From Rubrivivax sp. (GTDB taxonomy: Bacteria; Pseudomonadota; Gammaproteobacteria; Burkholderiales; Burkholderiaceae_C), in contig JAIYCR010000040.1 in the NCBI GenBank assembly GCA_027487905.1, positions 150,041 to 214,040 of the forward strand: DNA of 64,000 nt. Reading direction: 5' to 3'. How positions within the stretch are numbered: the first letter of the stretch is position 1; each line of letters starts with the position of its first letter. Positions 18,364-28,211 of this stretch are shown in pieces. The notes under the pieces were generated by a model, which saw nothing but the letters and a program-made list of their open reading frames with translations, had not been told where the DNA came from and did not search any database. Both the position numbers and the translations under genes were made by a program.

Positions 18364-18986
18364 TCGTCCACCAGGCTCAGGCGCGCTGACGGGTCGGCCA
18401 GTTCCATCAGGCGCTGCTTGGCCGCCATCGGAATGGGCAGCAGTTCGCACCAGCGGTTGGCCACCCAGCCGGCGTCATCGAAGGCAAATGGCTTGAGGAA
18501 GGGGTGGGCATCCTGGGCGGCCAGCGCCTCGATGGCCTGGCGCAGCGCCGCCACCACGGGCTGCCGCTCCGGCGCCGGCGGCAGCACCGGATCGGCCGGC
18601 AGGGCATGGGCCTCGGCCATCCACAGGCCATCGGCCTCCTGGCGGTAGGAAGCCACCCGGAAACGCGCCGCCCCCCGGCTGCGCACCATCAGGATGCCGC
18701 TTTGCGGACTGTCCACCTCCAGCAGTTCGGCTGTCACGCCCACCCGCTCGAAGAGGGTCGGTCCGCGGCCAGGGCCGGCTTCGGAGCCTTCGCGCAGCGC
18801 CACCACGCCGAAGCCGCTCTTCTCGCGCAGGCAGCGGGTGATGAGGTCCAGGTAGCGGGCCTCGAAGATCTTCAGCGGCAGCAGCCCGCCGGGGAAGAGC
18901 ACGCTGCGCAGGGGAAACAGCGGCAGCTGTACGGCCGGGCCGTCACCGGCGCCCACCGGTTCGAAGGAGGTGCTGGAGGCCGTCAT
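18324..18986 (-). CDS. LON N-terminal (substrate-binding) domain protein
   Basis: This 220-residue protein consists of the Lon N-terminal domain alone (LPLFPLRSVLFPGGLLPLKIFEARY near residues 21-45), without the AAA or protease parts of Lon. Such stand-alone proteins are common in proteobacteria; their role is not settled. It lies 25 bases downstream of rapZ on the same strand and converges on mutY with a 40-base overlap of the two coding ends. Confidence 0.88.
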   Translation of the reverse strand: MTASSTSFEPVGAGDGPAVQLPLFPLRSVLFPGGLLPLKIFEARYLDLITRCLREKSGFGVVALREGSEAGPGRGPTLFERVGVTAELLEVDSPQSGILMVRSRGAARFRVASYRQEADGLWMAEAHALPADPVLPPAPERQPVVAALRQAIEALAAQDAHPFLKPFAFDDAGWVANRWCELLPIPMAAKQRLMELADPSARLSLVDDYLRGRGVLDSGD

Positions 18987-19011
18987 TCAGGGGCAGCGCG
19001 GTGGATGGATT

Positions 19012-20043
19012 TCAAGGGGCCTCCGGCAAGCGCGCGTCCTGCTCGCGGTGGCGCACCAGGGTGAAGATCTCGTCGCGGAAGGCCGCGGCCAGCCGCTCGG
19101 CCAGGTAGACCGAGCGGTGCTGGCCGCCGGTGCAGCCGATGCCCACCGTCAGGTAGCTGCGCTGGTCGTCCTCGAAGGCGGGCAGCCAGCGCCGCAGGAA
19201 ACCGGCGATGTGCTCGAGCATCTCGTGCACGGCGCTCTCGCGTTCGAGGAACTCGATGACGGGGGCGTCGCGGCCGGTGAGCGGCTTCAGGTCGGGCAGG
19301 TAGTGCGGGTTGGGCAGCACCCGGACATCGAAGACGAAATCGGCGTCCAGCGGAACACCGTTCTTGAAGGCGAAGGACTCGAAGACCAGCGTCAGGCGGC
19401 TGCCGGTGGCGCGGACCAGGTCGCGCACCCACAGGCGAAGCTGGACGGGCCGCAGCTGGCTGGTGTCCATCACGGTGGCGTCCTGGCGAAGATCGGCCAG
19501 CAGTTCACGCTCGAATTCGATGGCCTCCACCAGCACGCGGCGGCCCGAGGCATCGGTGCCGGTGGGGTCGGTCGATGGGAAGGCCGGGCCCGCCCCGGCC
19601 GCCGCATCGCCCCGTGCCGACGGGAGGTGGCCCGACAGCGGGTGCGGACGGCGCGATTCGGAGAAGCGGCGGACCAGCGCCTCGGTGGTGGCGTCGAGGA
19701 AGAGGGTGCGGATGACGATGCCCTCGCCGGCGAGATCCTGCAGCAGCGTTCGCAGCCGGGGCAGGGATTCGGCGCTGCGCGCATCCACCGCCACCGCGAC
19801 GCGCCGCCCGAAGCGCGCGTTGCCCAGGGCGAGGAAGTCGCGCAGCAACTCGGGCGGCAGGTTGTCCACGCAGAAGAAGCCCACGTCTTCCAGCGCCCGC
19901 AGCACCACGGACTTGCCCGAGCCCGAGGTGCCGGTGACGAGGATGACCTCGCGCTCGGCGGGCTCGTCCCCGCGCGGGTGAGGGTGGGGCTGCGGCTGCG
20001 GAGGGCTGGGTGCGGTGACCAGCGGGCTCGTGTCGGGCTTCAT
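19012..20043 (-). CDS. rapZ: RNase adapter/nucleotide-binding protein RapZ
   Basis: RapZ-family proteins bind nucleotides, and in enterobacteria RapZ controls glmS through the small RNA GlmZ. The 343-residue product has a Walker A GTSGSGKS near residues 38-45, a [13 protein letters not shown] segment, and the C-terminal [19 protein letters not shown] signature. Two extras stand out: a Pro/His-rich leader of about 30 residues and an Ala/Gly/Pro insert near residues 140-170, before [11 protein letters not shown]. Its ATG overlaps the recN stop. The sRNA partner in this lineage is unknown. Confidence 0.93.
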   Translation of the reverse strand: MKPDTSPLVTAPSPPQPQPHPHPRGDEPAEREVILVTGTSGSGKSVVLRALEDVGFFCVDNLPPELLRDFLALGNARFGRRVAVAVDARSAESLPRLRTLLQDLAGEGIVIRTLFLDATTEALVRRFSESRRPHPLSGHLPSARGDAAAGAGPAFPSTDPTGTDASGRRVLVEAIEFERELLADLRQDATVMDTSQLRPVQLRLWVRDLVRATGSRLTLVFESFAFKNGVPLDADFVFDVRVLPNPHYLPDLKPLTGRDAPVIEFLERESAVHEMLEHIAGFLRRWLPAFEDDQRSYLTVGIGCTGGQHRSVYLAERLAAAFRDEIFTLVRHREQDARLPEAP

Positions 20044-21854
20044 CGGCGGCGGCCTGCAGTGCGTGCGACCGGGGCGACCGCGGTGACCACGGCGATGGGG
20101 GAGACCAGGGCCGCGGGAGCGTGCCCCGCCGATGCCCGGGCGAGCAGTTCGGCGGCGTGTGCGCGACTGGCGGCCGAGCGGGCATCGCCGCCGAGCATGC
20201 GGGCGATCTCGTCGATGCGCTCGTCGCCGGTGACTTCCACCAGGCGGCTCACGGTTCGTCCACCCTGCAGACCCTTGCTCACGACGAGGTGGCGGTCGGC
20301 GCAGGCGGCCACCTGGGCGAGGTGGGTCACCGCCATCACCTGCCGGGCGCGGCCCAGGCGGGCGAGCAGCCGCCCGACGGTGTCGGCCACGGCACCTCCG
20401 ATGCCGCTGTCGACTTCGTCGAAGACGATGGTCATGGGTTCGGGCGGGTTTGCCGGGGCCGCAGCCGGGCCCTCTCCCTCACCCAGCTCCTGCCGCCGGC
20501 CCGCAACCTGCTGCAGGCCTTCGGTGTGGACCGTCACGGCGATCGCCAGTGCGATGCGCGACAACTCGCCGCCCGAGGCCACCTTGGCCAGCGGCCGCGG
20601 CGTGCTGCCGGCGTGACCGGCCACGCGGAACTCCACCGCTTCCAGGCCGTGGCGTGCCGGCTCGGCCAGGGGAGCCAGGTCGATCTCGAAGCGTGCGCCT
20701 TCCATGCCCAGGGTCTGAAGCGCCGCGCTCACCCGCTCGGCCAGCAGCGGTGCGAAGGCTCGGCGACGCTGGCTGAGCGCCGCAGCGACTTCCCCGTAGC
20801 GGCGTTGGGCAGCGGCGACGGCCTGGGTGAGCGCCTCGGTGTCGACGGCGGCATCCAGCGCCCGCAGACGCTCGCGGGCCTCGTCCATCCAGGCGGGCAG
20901 TTCAGCCGGCGTGCAGCGCTGGCGCCGGGCGGCCGACAGCCACTGCGCCATGCGTTCGTCCAGCGCTGCCAGGCGGGCGGGGTCGAGGTCGGCGTGCCGG
21001 AGATAGGCCGACAGGCTGCGCGAAGCGTCCTCGAGCTGCGCCTCGGCGCTGGACATCACCTCGATCACGCTGGCCAGCTGCGGGTCGTATCGGCTGACCG
21101 CGGCGAGCGCCTGGCTGGCGCGGCGCACGAGGCTTCGGGCGGCGCCGTCGTCGTCCAGCTGGGTCAGCGCCGACTCGGTGGCTTCCATCAGCGACTGGCC
21201 GTGCGCCAGCCGCTGCTGCTCGGCCTCGATGGCGTCCCACTCGCCACTCTGGGGTGCCAGGCGGTCCAGTTCGCGCAACTCGAAGGCCAGACGTTCGCGT
21301 TCGGCGTCCAGTTCGGCGCGGCGCTGCGTGGCAGCCTCGAGTGCGGCCAGCGCCGCGCGCCAGTCGTCCCACCGGGCGCCCACCGATGCGGCGTCGCAGC
21401 CGGCCAGGTTGTCGAGCAGCGAGCGCACCGCGGCCGGCCGGGTCAGGCCTTGCCAGGCATGCTGTCCGTGGATGTCCACCAGCTGCTCGGCCAGCTCGCG
21501 CAGCTGGGTGACCGTGCCGCTGCTGCCATTGATCCACGCCCGGCTCTTGCCCTGCGCATCGACGGTGCGGCGCACAAGCAGCCGGCCGTCGCCGTCGTCG
21601 GGCGCGAAGCCCTGCGCCTCCAGCCAGGCGGAAACGCCCGCATTCAGCTCGAAGAGCGCGCCCACCTCGGCGCGCGGCATGCCCTCGCGCACCACGGCGG
21701 CATCGGCCCGGTTGCCCAGGGCCAGCTGCAGTGCGTCGATGAGGATGGACTTGCCCGCACCGGTTTCGCCGGTGAGCACGGTGAAGCCACGCTGCAGGGG
21801 AATCTGCAGCGCGTCCACGATCACGAAGTCGCGAAGCTCCAGGCCTTGCAGCAT
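20040..21854 (-). CDS. recN: DNA repair protein RecN
   Basis: This 604-residue SMC-like ATPase acts in double-strand-break repair. Walker A is [20 protein letters not shown] near residues 27-46, the hinge-flanking helices fill the middle, and the ABC signature [15 protein letters not shown] plus Walker [14 protein letters not shown] are in the C-terminal part. The start at 21854 ([13 protein letters not shown]) matches the family N-terminus; a longer frame upstream would run into nadK. It is placed 37 bases after nadK and overlaps rapZ by four bases. Confidence 0.96.
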   Translation of the reverse strand: MLQGLELRDFVIVDALQIPLQRGFTVLTGETGAGKSILIDALQLALGNRADAAVVREGMPRAEVGALFELNAGVSAWLEAQGFAPDDGDGRLLVRRTVDAQGKSRAWINGSSGTVTQLRELAEQLVDIHGQHAWQGLTRPAAVRSLLDNLAGCDAASVGARWDDWRAALAALEAATQRRAELDAERERLAFELRELDRLAPQSGEWDAIEAEQQRLAHGQSLMEATESALTQLDDDGAARSLVRRASQALAAVSRYDPQLASVIEVMSSAEAQLEDASRSLSAYLRHADLDPARLAALDERMAQWLSAARRQRCTPAELPAWMDEARERLRALDAAVDTEALTQAVAAAQRRYGEVAAALSQRRRAFAPLLAERVSAALQTLGMEGARFEIDLAPLAEPARHGLEAVEFRVAGHAGSTPRPLAKVASGGELSRIALAIAVTVHTEGLQQVAGRRQELGEGEGPAAAPANPPEPMTIVFDEVDSGIGGAVADTVGRLLARLGRARQVMAVTHLAQVAACADRHLVVSKGLQGGRTVSRLVEVTGDERIDEIARMLGGDARSAASRAHAAELLARASAGHAPAALVSPIAVVTAVAPVARTAGRRR

Positions 21855-21891
21855 CGCCGTCTGTCGCCGGGTGGGGTTGGAGCGGGTTCGC

Positions 21892-22782
21892 TCAAGGGCC
21901 GGGCGCGGGGGCGCCGCCGGCATTCCAGTGCAGCTTGCGCCGCAGCGTGGCGAAGTAGCTCCAGCCGCGGGGATGCAGGAAGCGGGCCTGGTAGGGCGCC
22001 CGGCGCACCACCACCGTGTCGGCCTTGAGCAGGCTGGCCAGCGAGTGCATGTCGAAGCTCGCGCTGACCTCGCGGCCGGAGACGATCTCCACGCGGATCT
22101 CGCCGCTGTCGGGCAGCACGATGGGACGGTTGGACAGGTCGTGCGGCGCGATGGGCACCATCACCCAGCTGGCCACTGCCGGGTGCAGGATGGGACCGCC
22201 GGCCGACAGCGAGTAGGCGGTCGAGCCGGTGGGCGACGCGACGATCAGGCCGTCGGCCCGGATGTTGGAGACGAACTGGCCGCCGATGTCCACCTTGAGC
22301 TCGACCATGCTCGCGCTGGCCCCGCGGCTGACGACCACGTCGTTCAGTGCGAAGGCCTCGAAGATGGGGGCGCCGTCGCGCCACACGCCGCCTTCGAGCA
22401 TGGTGCGGCGTTCCTCTTCGTAGTCGCCGCGCAGCATGGGGGCGAGCGCCGCCTCGTGCTCGTGCAGCGTGATGTCGGTGATGAAGCCCAGCCGCCCCTG
22501 GTTGATGCCGATCAGCGGGATGTTGGCTCGGGCGAGCGTTCGCGCCAGGCCCAGCATGGTGCCGTCGCCGCCCACGGCCACGGCAAGGTCGCATTCGGAG
22601 CCCAGGCGGTGGGCGGGCAGGCTGGCGAAGCCGGTGATGCCGGTGTTCAGCGCGGTGTCTTCGTCCAGCGTGACCTCCAGGCCCTGACGGACCAGGAAAT
22701 GCGCGATGTCCTCGAGCAGGTGGCGCATGCCGCTCGCCTGGTACTTTCCGACGAGAGCGGCGTGGCGAAAGGTCGAGGGCAT
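21892..22782 (-). CDS. nadK: NAD kinase
   Basis: This 296-residue enzyme makes NADP from NAD. The GGDGTML motif ([14 protein letters not shown]) and the NE/D-type segment with [16 protein letters not shown] are intact, and length is normal. It is transcribed divergently from hrcA and heads a nadK-recN-rapZ series, the standard betaproteobacterial arrangement. Confidence 0.96.
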   Translation of the reverse strand: MPSTFRHAALVGKYQASGMRHLLEDIAHFLVRQGLEVTLDEDTALNTGITGFASLPAHRLGSECDLAVAVGGDGTMLGLARTLARANIPLIGINQGRLGFITDITLHEHEAALAPMLRGDYEEERRTMLEGGVWRDGAPIFEAFALNDVVVSRGASASMVELKVDIGGQFVSNIRADGLIVASPTGSTAYSLSAGGPILHPAVASWVMVPIAPHDLSNRPIVLPDSGEIRVEIVSGREVSASFDMHSLASLLKADTVVVRRAPYQARFLHPRGWSYFATLRRKLHWNAGGAPAPGP

Positions 22783-22888
22783 GGGAAGAATTACACCACG
22801 CGGCCTTGGCGCACCGTGCGTGCCGGGCCTCCCCCGCGCGGGGGTTCACACCCCCCGCCGTGCAGACGGGCTTGCCTAGAATCGACGC
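22783..22888. promoter_or_regulatory. nadK/hrcA divergent region with a -10-like TAGAAT
   Basis: The 106-base gap holds a GC hairpin (CCCCGCG/CGCGGGG type, around 22839-22855) and TAGAAT at 22877-22882 only 6 bases before the hrcA ATG. If that is the hrcA -10 box the transcript would be nearly leaderless. No CIRCE inverted repeat (TTAGCACTC type) is seen, so hrcA autorepression through CIRCE is not supported here. Confidence 0.4.
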
Positions 22889-23914
22889 ATGTTGGACGAG
22901 CGTTCCCGATTGCTGTTGAAGGCCCTGGTCGAGCGCTACATCGCCGACGGCCAGCCCGTGGGCTCACGCACGCTGTCGCGCGCCTCGGGCCTGGACCTCT
23001 CCGCGGCCACCATCCGCAACGTGATGGCCGACCTCGAGGACCTCGGCCTCATCGCGAGCCCGCACGCCAGCGCCGGACGCATCCCCACGGCCAAGGGCTA
23101 CCGCTTCTTCGTCGACCAGATGCTCACCGCCCAGCCCTTGCACACGCTGGACCCGGTGGCCTTCCCGTCCCTGGGGGCGCCCATTGCGCCCGAGCAGCCG
23201 CAGCGGGTGATCGCCCATGCCGCCCAGATGCTGTCCAGCCTTTCCAGCTTCGTCGGCGTGGTCACCGCGCCGCGCAAGGAAAGCGTCTTCCACCACATCG
23301 AGTTCATGCGCCTGAGCGAAAAGCGCGTGCTGGTCATCCTCGTCGCCCCCGACGGCGACGTGCAGAACCGCGTCATCTTCACCGCCCAGGACTACACCCA
23401 GTCGCAGCTGCAGGAGGCCAGCCAGTTCCTCACCAGCCAGTTCGCCGGCCTGACCATCGAGGCCGTGCGCGAGCGCCTGAAGCTCGAGGCCGACGCGCTG
23501 CGCAGCGAGATCGCCTCGCTGATGCAGGCTGCGGTGGACACCGGCGGCGAAGGCCTGGACGGTGGCCAGGAGCAGGTGGTGGTGGCCGGCGAGCGCAACC
23601 TGCTGGCCATCGACGAGCTCTCCGGCGACATGTCCTCGCTGCGGCGCCTGTTCGACCTCTTCGAGCAGAAGACCCAGCTCATCCGCCTGCTCGACGTCAG
23701 CAGCCGCGCCGAGGGCGTGCGAATCTACATCGGCGGCGAGAGCCGCGTGGTGCCCTACGAGGAGCTGTCGGTGGTCTCGGCACCCTACGAAGTGGACGGC
23801 CGCGTCGTGGGCACGCTGGGCGTCATCGGCCCCACCCGCATGCCCTACGACCGCATGATCCAGATCGTGGACATCACCTCGCGGCTGCTGGGCAACGCCT
23901 TGTCGGTGCGTTGA
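22889..23914 (+). CDS. hrcA: Heat-inducible transcription repressor HrcA
   Basis: HrcA represses chaperone operons by binding CIRCE elements and is folded by GroE. The 341-residue protein has the N-terminal winged-helix segment ([20 protein letters not shown], about residues 23-42) followed by [20 protein letters not shown], both hallmarks. The C-terminal domain ends with [19 protein letters not shown]. Its target operators lie outside the window. Confidence 0.97.
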   Translation: MLDERSRLLLKALVERYIADGQPVGSRTLSRASGLDLSAATIRNVMADLEDLGLIASPHASAGRIPTAKGYRFFVDQMLTAQPLHTLDPVAFPSLGAPIAPEQPQRVIAHAAQMLSSLSSFVGVVTAPRKESVFHHIEFMRLSEKRVLVILVAPDGDVQNRVIFTAQDYTQSQLQEASQFLTSQFAGLTIEAVRERLKLEADALRSEIASLMQAAVDTGGEGLDGGQEQVVVAGERNLLAIDELSGDMSSLRRLFDLFEQKTQLIRLLDVSSRAEGVRIYIGGESRVVPYEELSVVSAPYEVDGRVVGTLGVIGPTRMPYDRMIQIVDITSRLLGNALSVR

Positions 23915-23959
23915 GGGCGCGTCGGGCCGGCTCCCATAATGCGCATCGTCCGTCGCAGG

Positions 23960-24036
23960 GGGCCGTTAGCTCAGTTGGTCAGAGCAGAGGACTCATAATC
24001 CTTTGGTCGTTGGTTCAAGTCCAACACGGCCTACCA
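23960..24036 (+). tRNA. tRNA with CAT anticodon (Met or Ile2)
   Basis: A 77-base cloverleaf has acceptor GGGCCGT pairing ACGGCCT with a terminal G-U, D-arm GCTC/GAGC, anticodon loop CTCATAA, T-arm GTTGG-TTCAAGT-CCAAC, discriminator A and encoded CCA. The anticodon arm and variable region resemble both elongator tRNA-Met and the lysidine-modified tRNA-Ile2. It is not the initiator because the 1:72 position is G-U paired and the anticodon stem lacks three G-C pairs at the loop. Confidence 0.93.
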
Positions 24037-24073
24037 CCCGGCAGGCAGGCGGGCCCTTCGCGCCTCCATCCCC

Positions 24074-24361
24074 TCACCCGAACGCCGCGTGCCACGCCGC
24101 GATGAATTCGTCCGTGCCGGTCAGGGTCAGCACCACCGTGTGCCAGCCGCCCGGCTCCTCCGTGACCAGCAGGTCGTGCTGCCACTGCCCGCCCTCGTCC
24201 ACCGGCCCGTGGGTGTCGGGGAAAGCTCGCCAGGCCCAGTCGAGCACGGTCTTCACCTCGGCCATCACCCGGGCGTGACGGTCCTTCGGTGTGGAGGCCA
24301 GGCCTTCGAGCGTGGCCAGGCCGTCGTCAACGGCGTCGAGGCTGAACTGCAGGTAGTCCAT
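24074..24361 (-). CDS. Small conserved-looking hypothetical protein
   Basis: The 95-residue product (from MDYLQFSLDAVDDGL) is mildly acidic and rich in Trp and His near its C-terminus (WQHDLLVTEEPGGWHTVVLT). I do not recognise the family and see no signal peptide, membrane segment or catalytic motif. Codon use is like the neighbours. It is transcribed away from the oxygenase gene and converges on the tRNA. Confidence 0.65.
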   Translation of the reverse strand: MDYLQFSLDAVDDGLATLEGLASTPKDRHARVMAEVKTVLDWAWRAFPDTHGPVDEGGQWQHDLLVTEEPGGWHTVVLTLTGTDEFIAAWHAAFG

Positions 24362-24551
24362 CGCGGCAGGCGGGTGAAGCGGGGAGTCCGGTTCTGAGCC
24401 CGAGCTTAAGGCTTCGTCCCTGGTCTGCTTCCTGCTAGCCTCAAGCCCAGGAGTAGAAGCGTCCACCTGCCGCCGCACCGTTTCCGGGCGTCGCGTGCAG
24501 GCCGGGAATTGCTCTGGAGATTCGTCCATCGACCCTCGCCGGAGCCAGACC
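24362..24551. promoter_or_regulatory. 190-base divergent intergenic region
   Basis: This region separates the small hypothetical gene and the oxygenase gene and should contain both promoters. It is slightly less GC-rich than its flanks around 24400-24450, but I could not find a convincing paired -35/-10 or a clear inverted repeat. Confidence 0.3.
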
Positions 24552-25556
24552 TTGAACACTGCCAACGCCACCACCGCCACCCCGCTCGACCTGGAAGAAG
24601 TCCGCAAGGAGACCCGCATGGGGGCCTTCGGCACCGAGACCCAGCGCGAGATCCGCGTGATCGACCTGTCCGATTTCGAGCGCCGTCGCGCCGAGATCAC
24701 CGAGCAGTTGTGGGACGCCGCGGTGGACGTGGGCTTCTTCCAGCTTTCGCACCACGGCGTGCCGCTGCAGCAGATCCGCGCGGCATTCGACATGAGTGAG
24801 CGCTTCTTCGCTTTGCCGCGAGAAGTGAAAGCCCGCCTGCCGCTGGCGCGCAACGCCGGCTGGGAATCGATGGCGCAGGTGCGGCCCTCCACCGGCACAC
24901 CCGACCAGAAGGAGAGCTACCAGATCACCCGCCCGCGCATGGCGGACCTTTATCCCACCGAGGAAGAGCTGCCGGGCTTCAAGGCGGCGATGCTGGCCTT
25001 CGAGGAGGCCAGCTGGGCGGTGGGCATGCGGGTGCTGTCCTGCTTCGCCGAGCGGCTGGGCTTCGAGCGCGACTTCTTCAGCAAGGCCCACGACCCGTCC
25101 AGCGAAACCTACCAGAGCACGCTGCGGCTGCTGCACTACTACGCCATCCCGCCGCAGGCCCGCCCCGAGCTGGGTCTGTGGCGCGCCGGCGCGCACACCG
25201 ACTTCGACTGCCTGACGCTGCTCTACCAGCGTGAAGGCCAGGGCGGCCTTCAGGTGTGCCCGGGCAAGGACCACGAGCGCCAGGAGTGGACGTCGGTGCC
25301 GCCGCGCGAGGAGCTCATCACCTGCAACATCGGCGACATGCTGATGCGCTGGAGCGACGACCAGCTGCCGAGCAACTTCCACCGGGTGAAGAACCCCGGG
25401 CCCGGCGAATCGCTGGGGCCGCGCTACAGCCTGGCCTTCTTCTGCCAGGCCAACACCGACGCGCTGATCGAGTCGCCGGCCGGCAAGTACCCGCCGATCA
25501 CCGCCGGCGACTACCTGGCCGAGCGCATCCGGGCGAACTTCAACCGCAAGTATTGA
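24552..25556 (+). CDS. Isopenicillin N synthase-family 2-oxoglutarate/Fe(II) oxygenase
   Basis: The 334-residue protein shows the N-terminal DIOX domain (DVGFFQLSHHGVPLQ) and the double-stranded beta-helix core with Fe ligands His and Asp in GAHTDFD, the distal His in NFHRV, and the RYSLAFF motif expected to bind the co-substrate carboxylate. The substrate is unknown. No ATG precedes the conserved region until 24618; TTG at 24552 is preferred because GGAG lies about eight bases upstream, and the ATG would trim 22 residues. An AraC regulator follows 89 bases downstream on the same strand. Confidence 0.85.
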   Translation: MNTANATTATPLDLEEVRKETRMGAFGTETQREIRVIDLSDFERRRAEITEQLWDAAVDVGFFQLSHHGVPLQQIRAAFDMSERFFALPREVKARLPLARNAGWESMAQVRPSTGTPDQKESYQITRPRMADLYPTEEELPGFKAAMLAFEEASWAVGMRVLSCFAERLGFERDFFSKAHDPSSETYQSTLRLLHYYAIPPQARPELGLWRAGAHTDFDCLTLLYQREGQGGLQVCPGKDHERQEWTSVPPREELITCNIGDMLMRWSDDQLPSNFHRVKNPGPGESLGPRYSLAFFCQANTDALIESPAGKYPPITAGDYLAERIRANFNRKY

Positions 25557-25645
25557 AAGACCCTGGCCAGCGCACCGCGGGCAGCGCCCGATTGCCAGAC
25601 CCGGGGCCGCACCCTAGATTGAGGACATCCACCGCCCGCGCCGCG

Positions 25646-26638
25646 ATGACGCCAAGCCCTCCGCCCACCCACCAGCTGCTCGACGCCTACCCGCGGGTGC
25701 GGGCGCGTTCGGTGGTGGAAGCCAGCGAGCGCGTGGGGCGGCTGTTCTCGCCGCACCGGCTGGAACTGCGGGGAGACGCCGCGTCGCTGGACGTGCGCCA
25801 CAACCGCTTCCAGCTGTGCGAGTTGTCGATCAACGTGCTGAACTACGGCACCGAGGTGCTGATCGACCCGGGTGAACGCGGCGATTTCTTCCTGGTGCAG
25901 CTGCCCCTTCAGGGCCTGGCGCGCCTGTCCACCGGCCGCTGCGAGATCGAGCTCGACTCGCGCACCCTCAGCGTGCTGCAGCCGCAGACCCGCAGCCGCA
26001 TGACCTGGAGCGGCGACTGCTCGATGATCCTGGTGCAGGTGCCGCGCGCCAGCGTTGTGCAGCGCGCCGAACGCTGGGACCTCCCCGCCCCGCTGAGGAT
26101 GGCCCACACCCGCCCGCGCGACGACGCCGCCGTGGGCGGCTGGTGGCAGGCGGTGCTGGACATCACCCACAACATCGACCGGTTGGGCGACACCTGGCTG
26201 CGCCAGCCGGCCGCCGCGGCTGCGGTCGAGGAGCTGCTGCTGTCGGCCTTCACCACGCTACTGCAGGAGCCGCAGGGCGACGCAGCCGCATCCCGCGGTG
26301 CCGACGCCCGGTGCCTGCGCCGGGCCCGCGACTTCATCGTCTCGCACGCCGATCGCGCGCTGACGCTGGAGGAAATCGCCCGCCACGCCTGCGTGAGCCC
26401 GCGCACGCTGGAGGCGGTGTTCCGCCGCAACGGGCACCCGGCTCCGCTCGCCTATGCGCGGCTGCACCGGTTGCAGCAGGTGCACGAGCGACTGCGCGCC
26501 GCACGGGCGGAGGGCCAGCCGGTCAACGTGACGCAGGTGGCGCTCGAGCACGGATTCGTCCACATGGGCCGCTTCGCGGCCCAGTACCGCTCACGCTTCG
26601 GCGTGCCGCCTTCGCACACCTTGCGCGCCTCGCACTGA
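25646..26638 (+). CDS. AraC-family transcriptional regulator
   Basis: The 330-residue protein has an AraC-binding-like N-terminal domain (about residues 20-190) and a C-terminal pair of helix-turn-helices: LTLEEIARHACVSPRTLEAV (about 240-259) and a second one around VNVTQVALEHGFVHMGRFAA, ending in the YRSRFGVPPS signature. The effector is unknown. It may control the oxygenase gene upstream, from which it is separated by 89 bases with no obvious terminator. Confidence 0.92.
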   Translation: MTPSPPPTHQLLDAYPRVRARSVVEASERVGRLFSPHRLELRGDAASLDVRHNRFQLCELSINVLNYGTEVLIDPGERGDFFLVQLPLQGLARLSTGRCEIELDSRTLSVLQPQTRSRMTWSGDCSMILVQVPRASVVQRAERWDLPAPLRMAHTRPRDDAAVGGWWQAVLDITHNIDRLGDTWLRQPAAAAAVEELLLSAFTTLLQEPQGDAAASRGADARCLRRARDFIVSHADRALTLEEIARHACVSPRTLEAVFRRNGHPAPLAYARLHRLQQVHERLRAARAEGQPVNVTQVALEHGFVHMGRFAAQYRSRFGVPPSHTLRASH

Positions 26639-26655
26639 GCCGGCCGCAAGCCCGC

Positions 26656-27114
26656 TCAGAGCGCGGCGTGTCCGCCGGCCCAGCGCAGCAGGCCGGCGCG
26701 CAGGTCGGGCGGCATGTCCACCGCGCGGTGGGTCTGCAGCGAGGTGGTCACCAGCACCTGGCGCAGCTGCACCCGCAACTCGTCGTCCGGCCCGCCCCGG
26801 CAGGCCACCTGCAGGGTGAGCGACTTCGAGCCCAGCCGCTCCACCTGCAAGGCCAGGCGCACGGTGTCGCCATGCCGGCTGACGGCGCGGAAATCCACCT
26901 CGAGCCGGACCGTGGGCAGCCCGACGCGCCGCGGGCCGATGAGCTCGGCGTAGGACACCCCCAGGGCGTCGGTGACCCAATCCTCGACCAGCGCGTTGAA
27001 CATCACGAAGTACTGCGGGTAGAAGACGATGCCCGCGGGGTCGCAGTCGGAAAAGCGCACCACGCGCTCGCGGACGAAGGTCGCAGCGGCGGGCGGCTGC
27101 ACAGGGGCCGTCAC
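26656..27114 (-). CDS. Acyl-CoA thioesterase, 4-hydroxybenzoyl-CoA thioesterase family
   Basis: The 152-residue hot-dog-fold protein has the 4HBT active-site segment RFSDCDPAGIVFYPQYF near residues 20-36, with the catalytic Asp in CDPAG. It hydrolyses an acyl- or aroyl-CoA. It begins two bases after the TctC-type gene and is the last gene of the ior cluster, where releasing a free aryl acetate from its CoA ester is a natural role. Confidence 0.88.
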   Translation of the reverse strand: MTAPVQPPAAATFVRERVVRFSDCDPAGIVFYPQYFVMFNALVEDWVTDALGVSYAELIGPRRVGLPTVRLEVDFRAVSRHGDTVRLALQVERLGSKSLTLQVACRGGPDDELRVQLRQVLVTTSLQTHRAVDMPPDLRAGLLRWAGGHAAL

Positions 27115-27116
27115 GG

Positions 27117-28124
27117 TCAGTCAGCCTTGATGCCGCTGGCCTTGACCACGGCGGTGAAGAGTTGGGTCTCGGCCTGCACGAGGTTGCGGAACTCGGTGGG
27201 CGACAGGGTCTGCACATCGGCGCCGAGTTCGCTGAAGCGGGTCTTGACCGCCGGCTGGGCCAGCAGGCGGTTGAGCTCGCGGTTCATGCGGGTCACCGCT
27301 TCGGCGGGCATGGAGGCGGGCGCGTAGACGCCGAAGAGCGTGTCGGCGAATACGTTGTTCACCCCCAGTTCGGTGAAAGTGGGCGCGCTCGGGAAGTTCT
27401 GCGTGCGCTCGCGGCTGGCCACCGCCAGGAGGTTCACCCGGCCGGAGCGTGCCGCGGGAAACACCGTGCCCGGGGCGAGGGCGAAGTCGATCTGGCCGGC
27501 CATCACGTCCTGGATGGCGGGGGCAGCGCCCCGGTAGGGGATGTGGGTGGCGAAGAAGCCGGCGTTCTGCTTGAAGAGTTCGCCCCCCAGGTGTGGCGTC
27601 GTGCCGTTGCCCGCCGAGCCGTAGCTCAGCTTGCCCGGGTTGGCCTTGGCATAGGCCACGAGCTCGCTCACCGACTTGACGGGCAGGCCCGGCCGGGTGA
27701 TGAGAAAGAGCTGCGAGTTGGCCAGCAGGCCCACCGGCTGCAGGTCACGCTGCGCGTCGAAGGGCATGGGGTTGAACAGCAGCGGGTTGACCGATTGGGT
27801 GGTCGACACGGTGATGAGGAAGGTATGTCCGTCGCCGCCGTTGCGGATGGCCTCGACCGCCGCGACGTTGCCGCCGGCGCCGCCCCGGTTGTCGATGACG
27901 ATGGGCTGGCCGAGCGCTTCGCTGAGCTGGGGTTGCAGCACGCGGGCCATGACATCGGCCAGGCCACCCGCCGGGAAGGCCACCACCAGCCGCACGGGCT
28001 TGTTCGGCCAGGCCGCTGGCGCGGCGCCCTGGGCGCGCGCCGCGGCAAGGGGCAGCAGGCTGCCGGCCAGGCCAGCTCCGCTGGCCAGAAGGAGGTGGCG
28101 TCGTTGGCGCTGGGTGGGGTTCAT
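27117..28124 (-). CDS. Tripartite tricarboxylate transporter substrate-binding protein (Bug/TctC family)
   Basis: The 335-residue periplasmic protein begins with a twin-arginine-like/Sec signal (RQRRHLLLASGAGLAGSLLP) and continues with the Bug-family start WPNKPVRLVVAFPAGGLADV and YGSAGNGTTPHLGGELF. Bug proteins bind carboxylates, and many in Burkholderiales are orphans without TctA/TctB. No membrane subunit is encoded here. Ligand is unknown, but the operon suggests an aromatic acid. Confidence 0.92.
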   Translation of the reverse strand: MNPTQRQRRHLLLASGAGLAGSLLPLAAARAQGAAPAAWPNKPVRLVVAFPAGGLADVMARVLQPQLSEALGQPIVIDNRGGAGGNVAAVEAIRNGGDGHTFLITVSTTQSVNPLLFNPMPFDAQRDLQPVGLLANSQLFLITRPGLPVKSVSELVAYAKANPGKLSYGSAGNGTTPHLGGELFKQNAGFFATHIPYRGAAPAIQDVMAGQIDFALAPGTVFPAARSGRVNLLAVASRERTQNFPSAPTFTELGVNNVFADTLFGVYAPASMPAEAVTRMNRELNRLLAQPAVKTRFSELGADVQTLSPTEFRNLVQAETQLFTAVVKASGIKAD

Positions 28125-28211
28125 GCTCGGTCTCCTGTGGGCACGCGGGCCCGTGTTGTCGTGCGTTGGGAAGCGGGGCAGAGGGGCATCGGAGGCGCGG
28201 CGAGGGCCGTC

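Noticed and set aside
22783..22888. CIRCE operator before hrcA
   Set aside because: No TTAGCACTC-n9-GAGTGCTAA or close variant is present in the gap.
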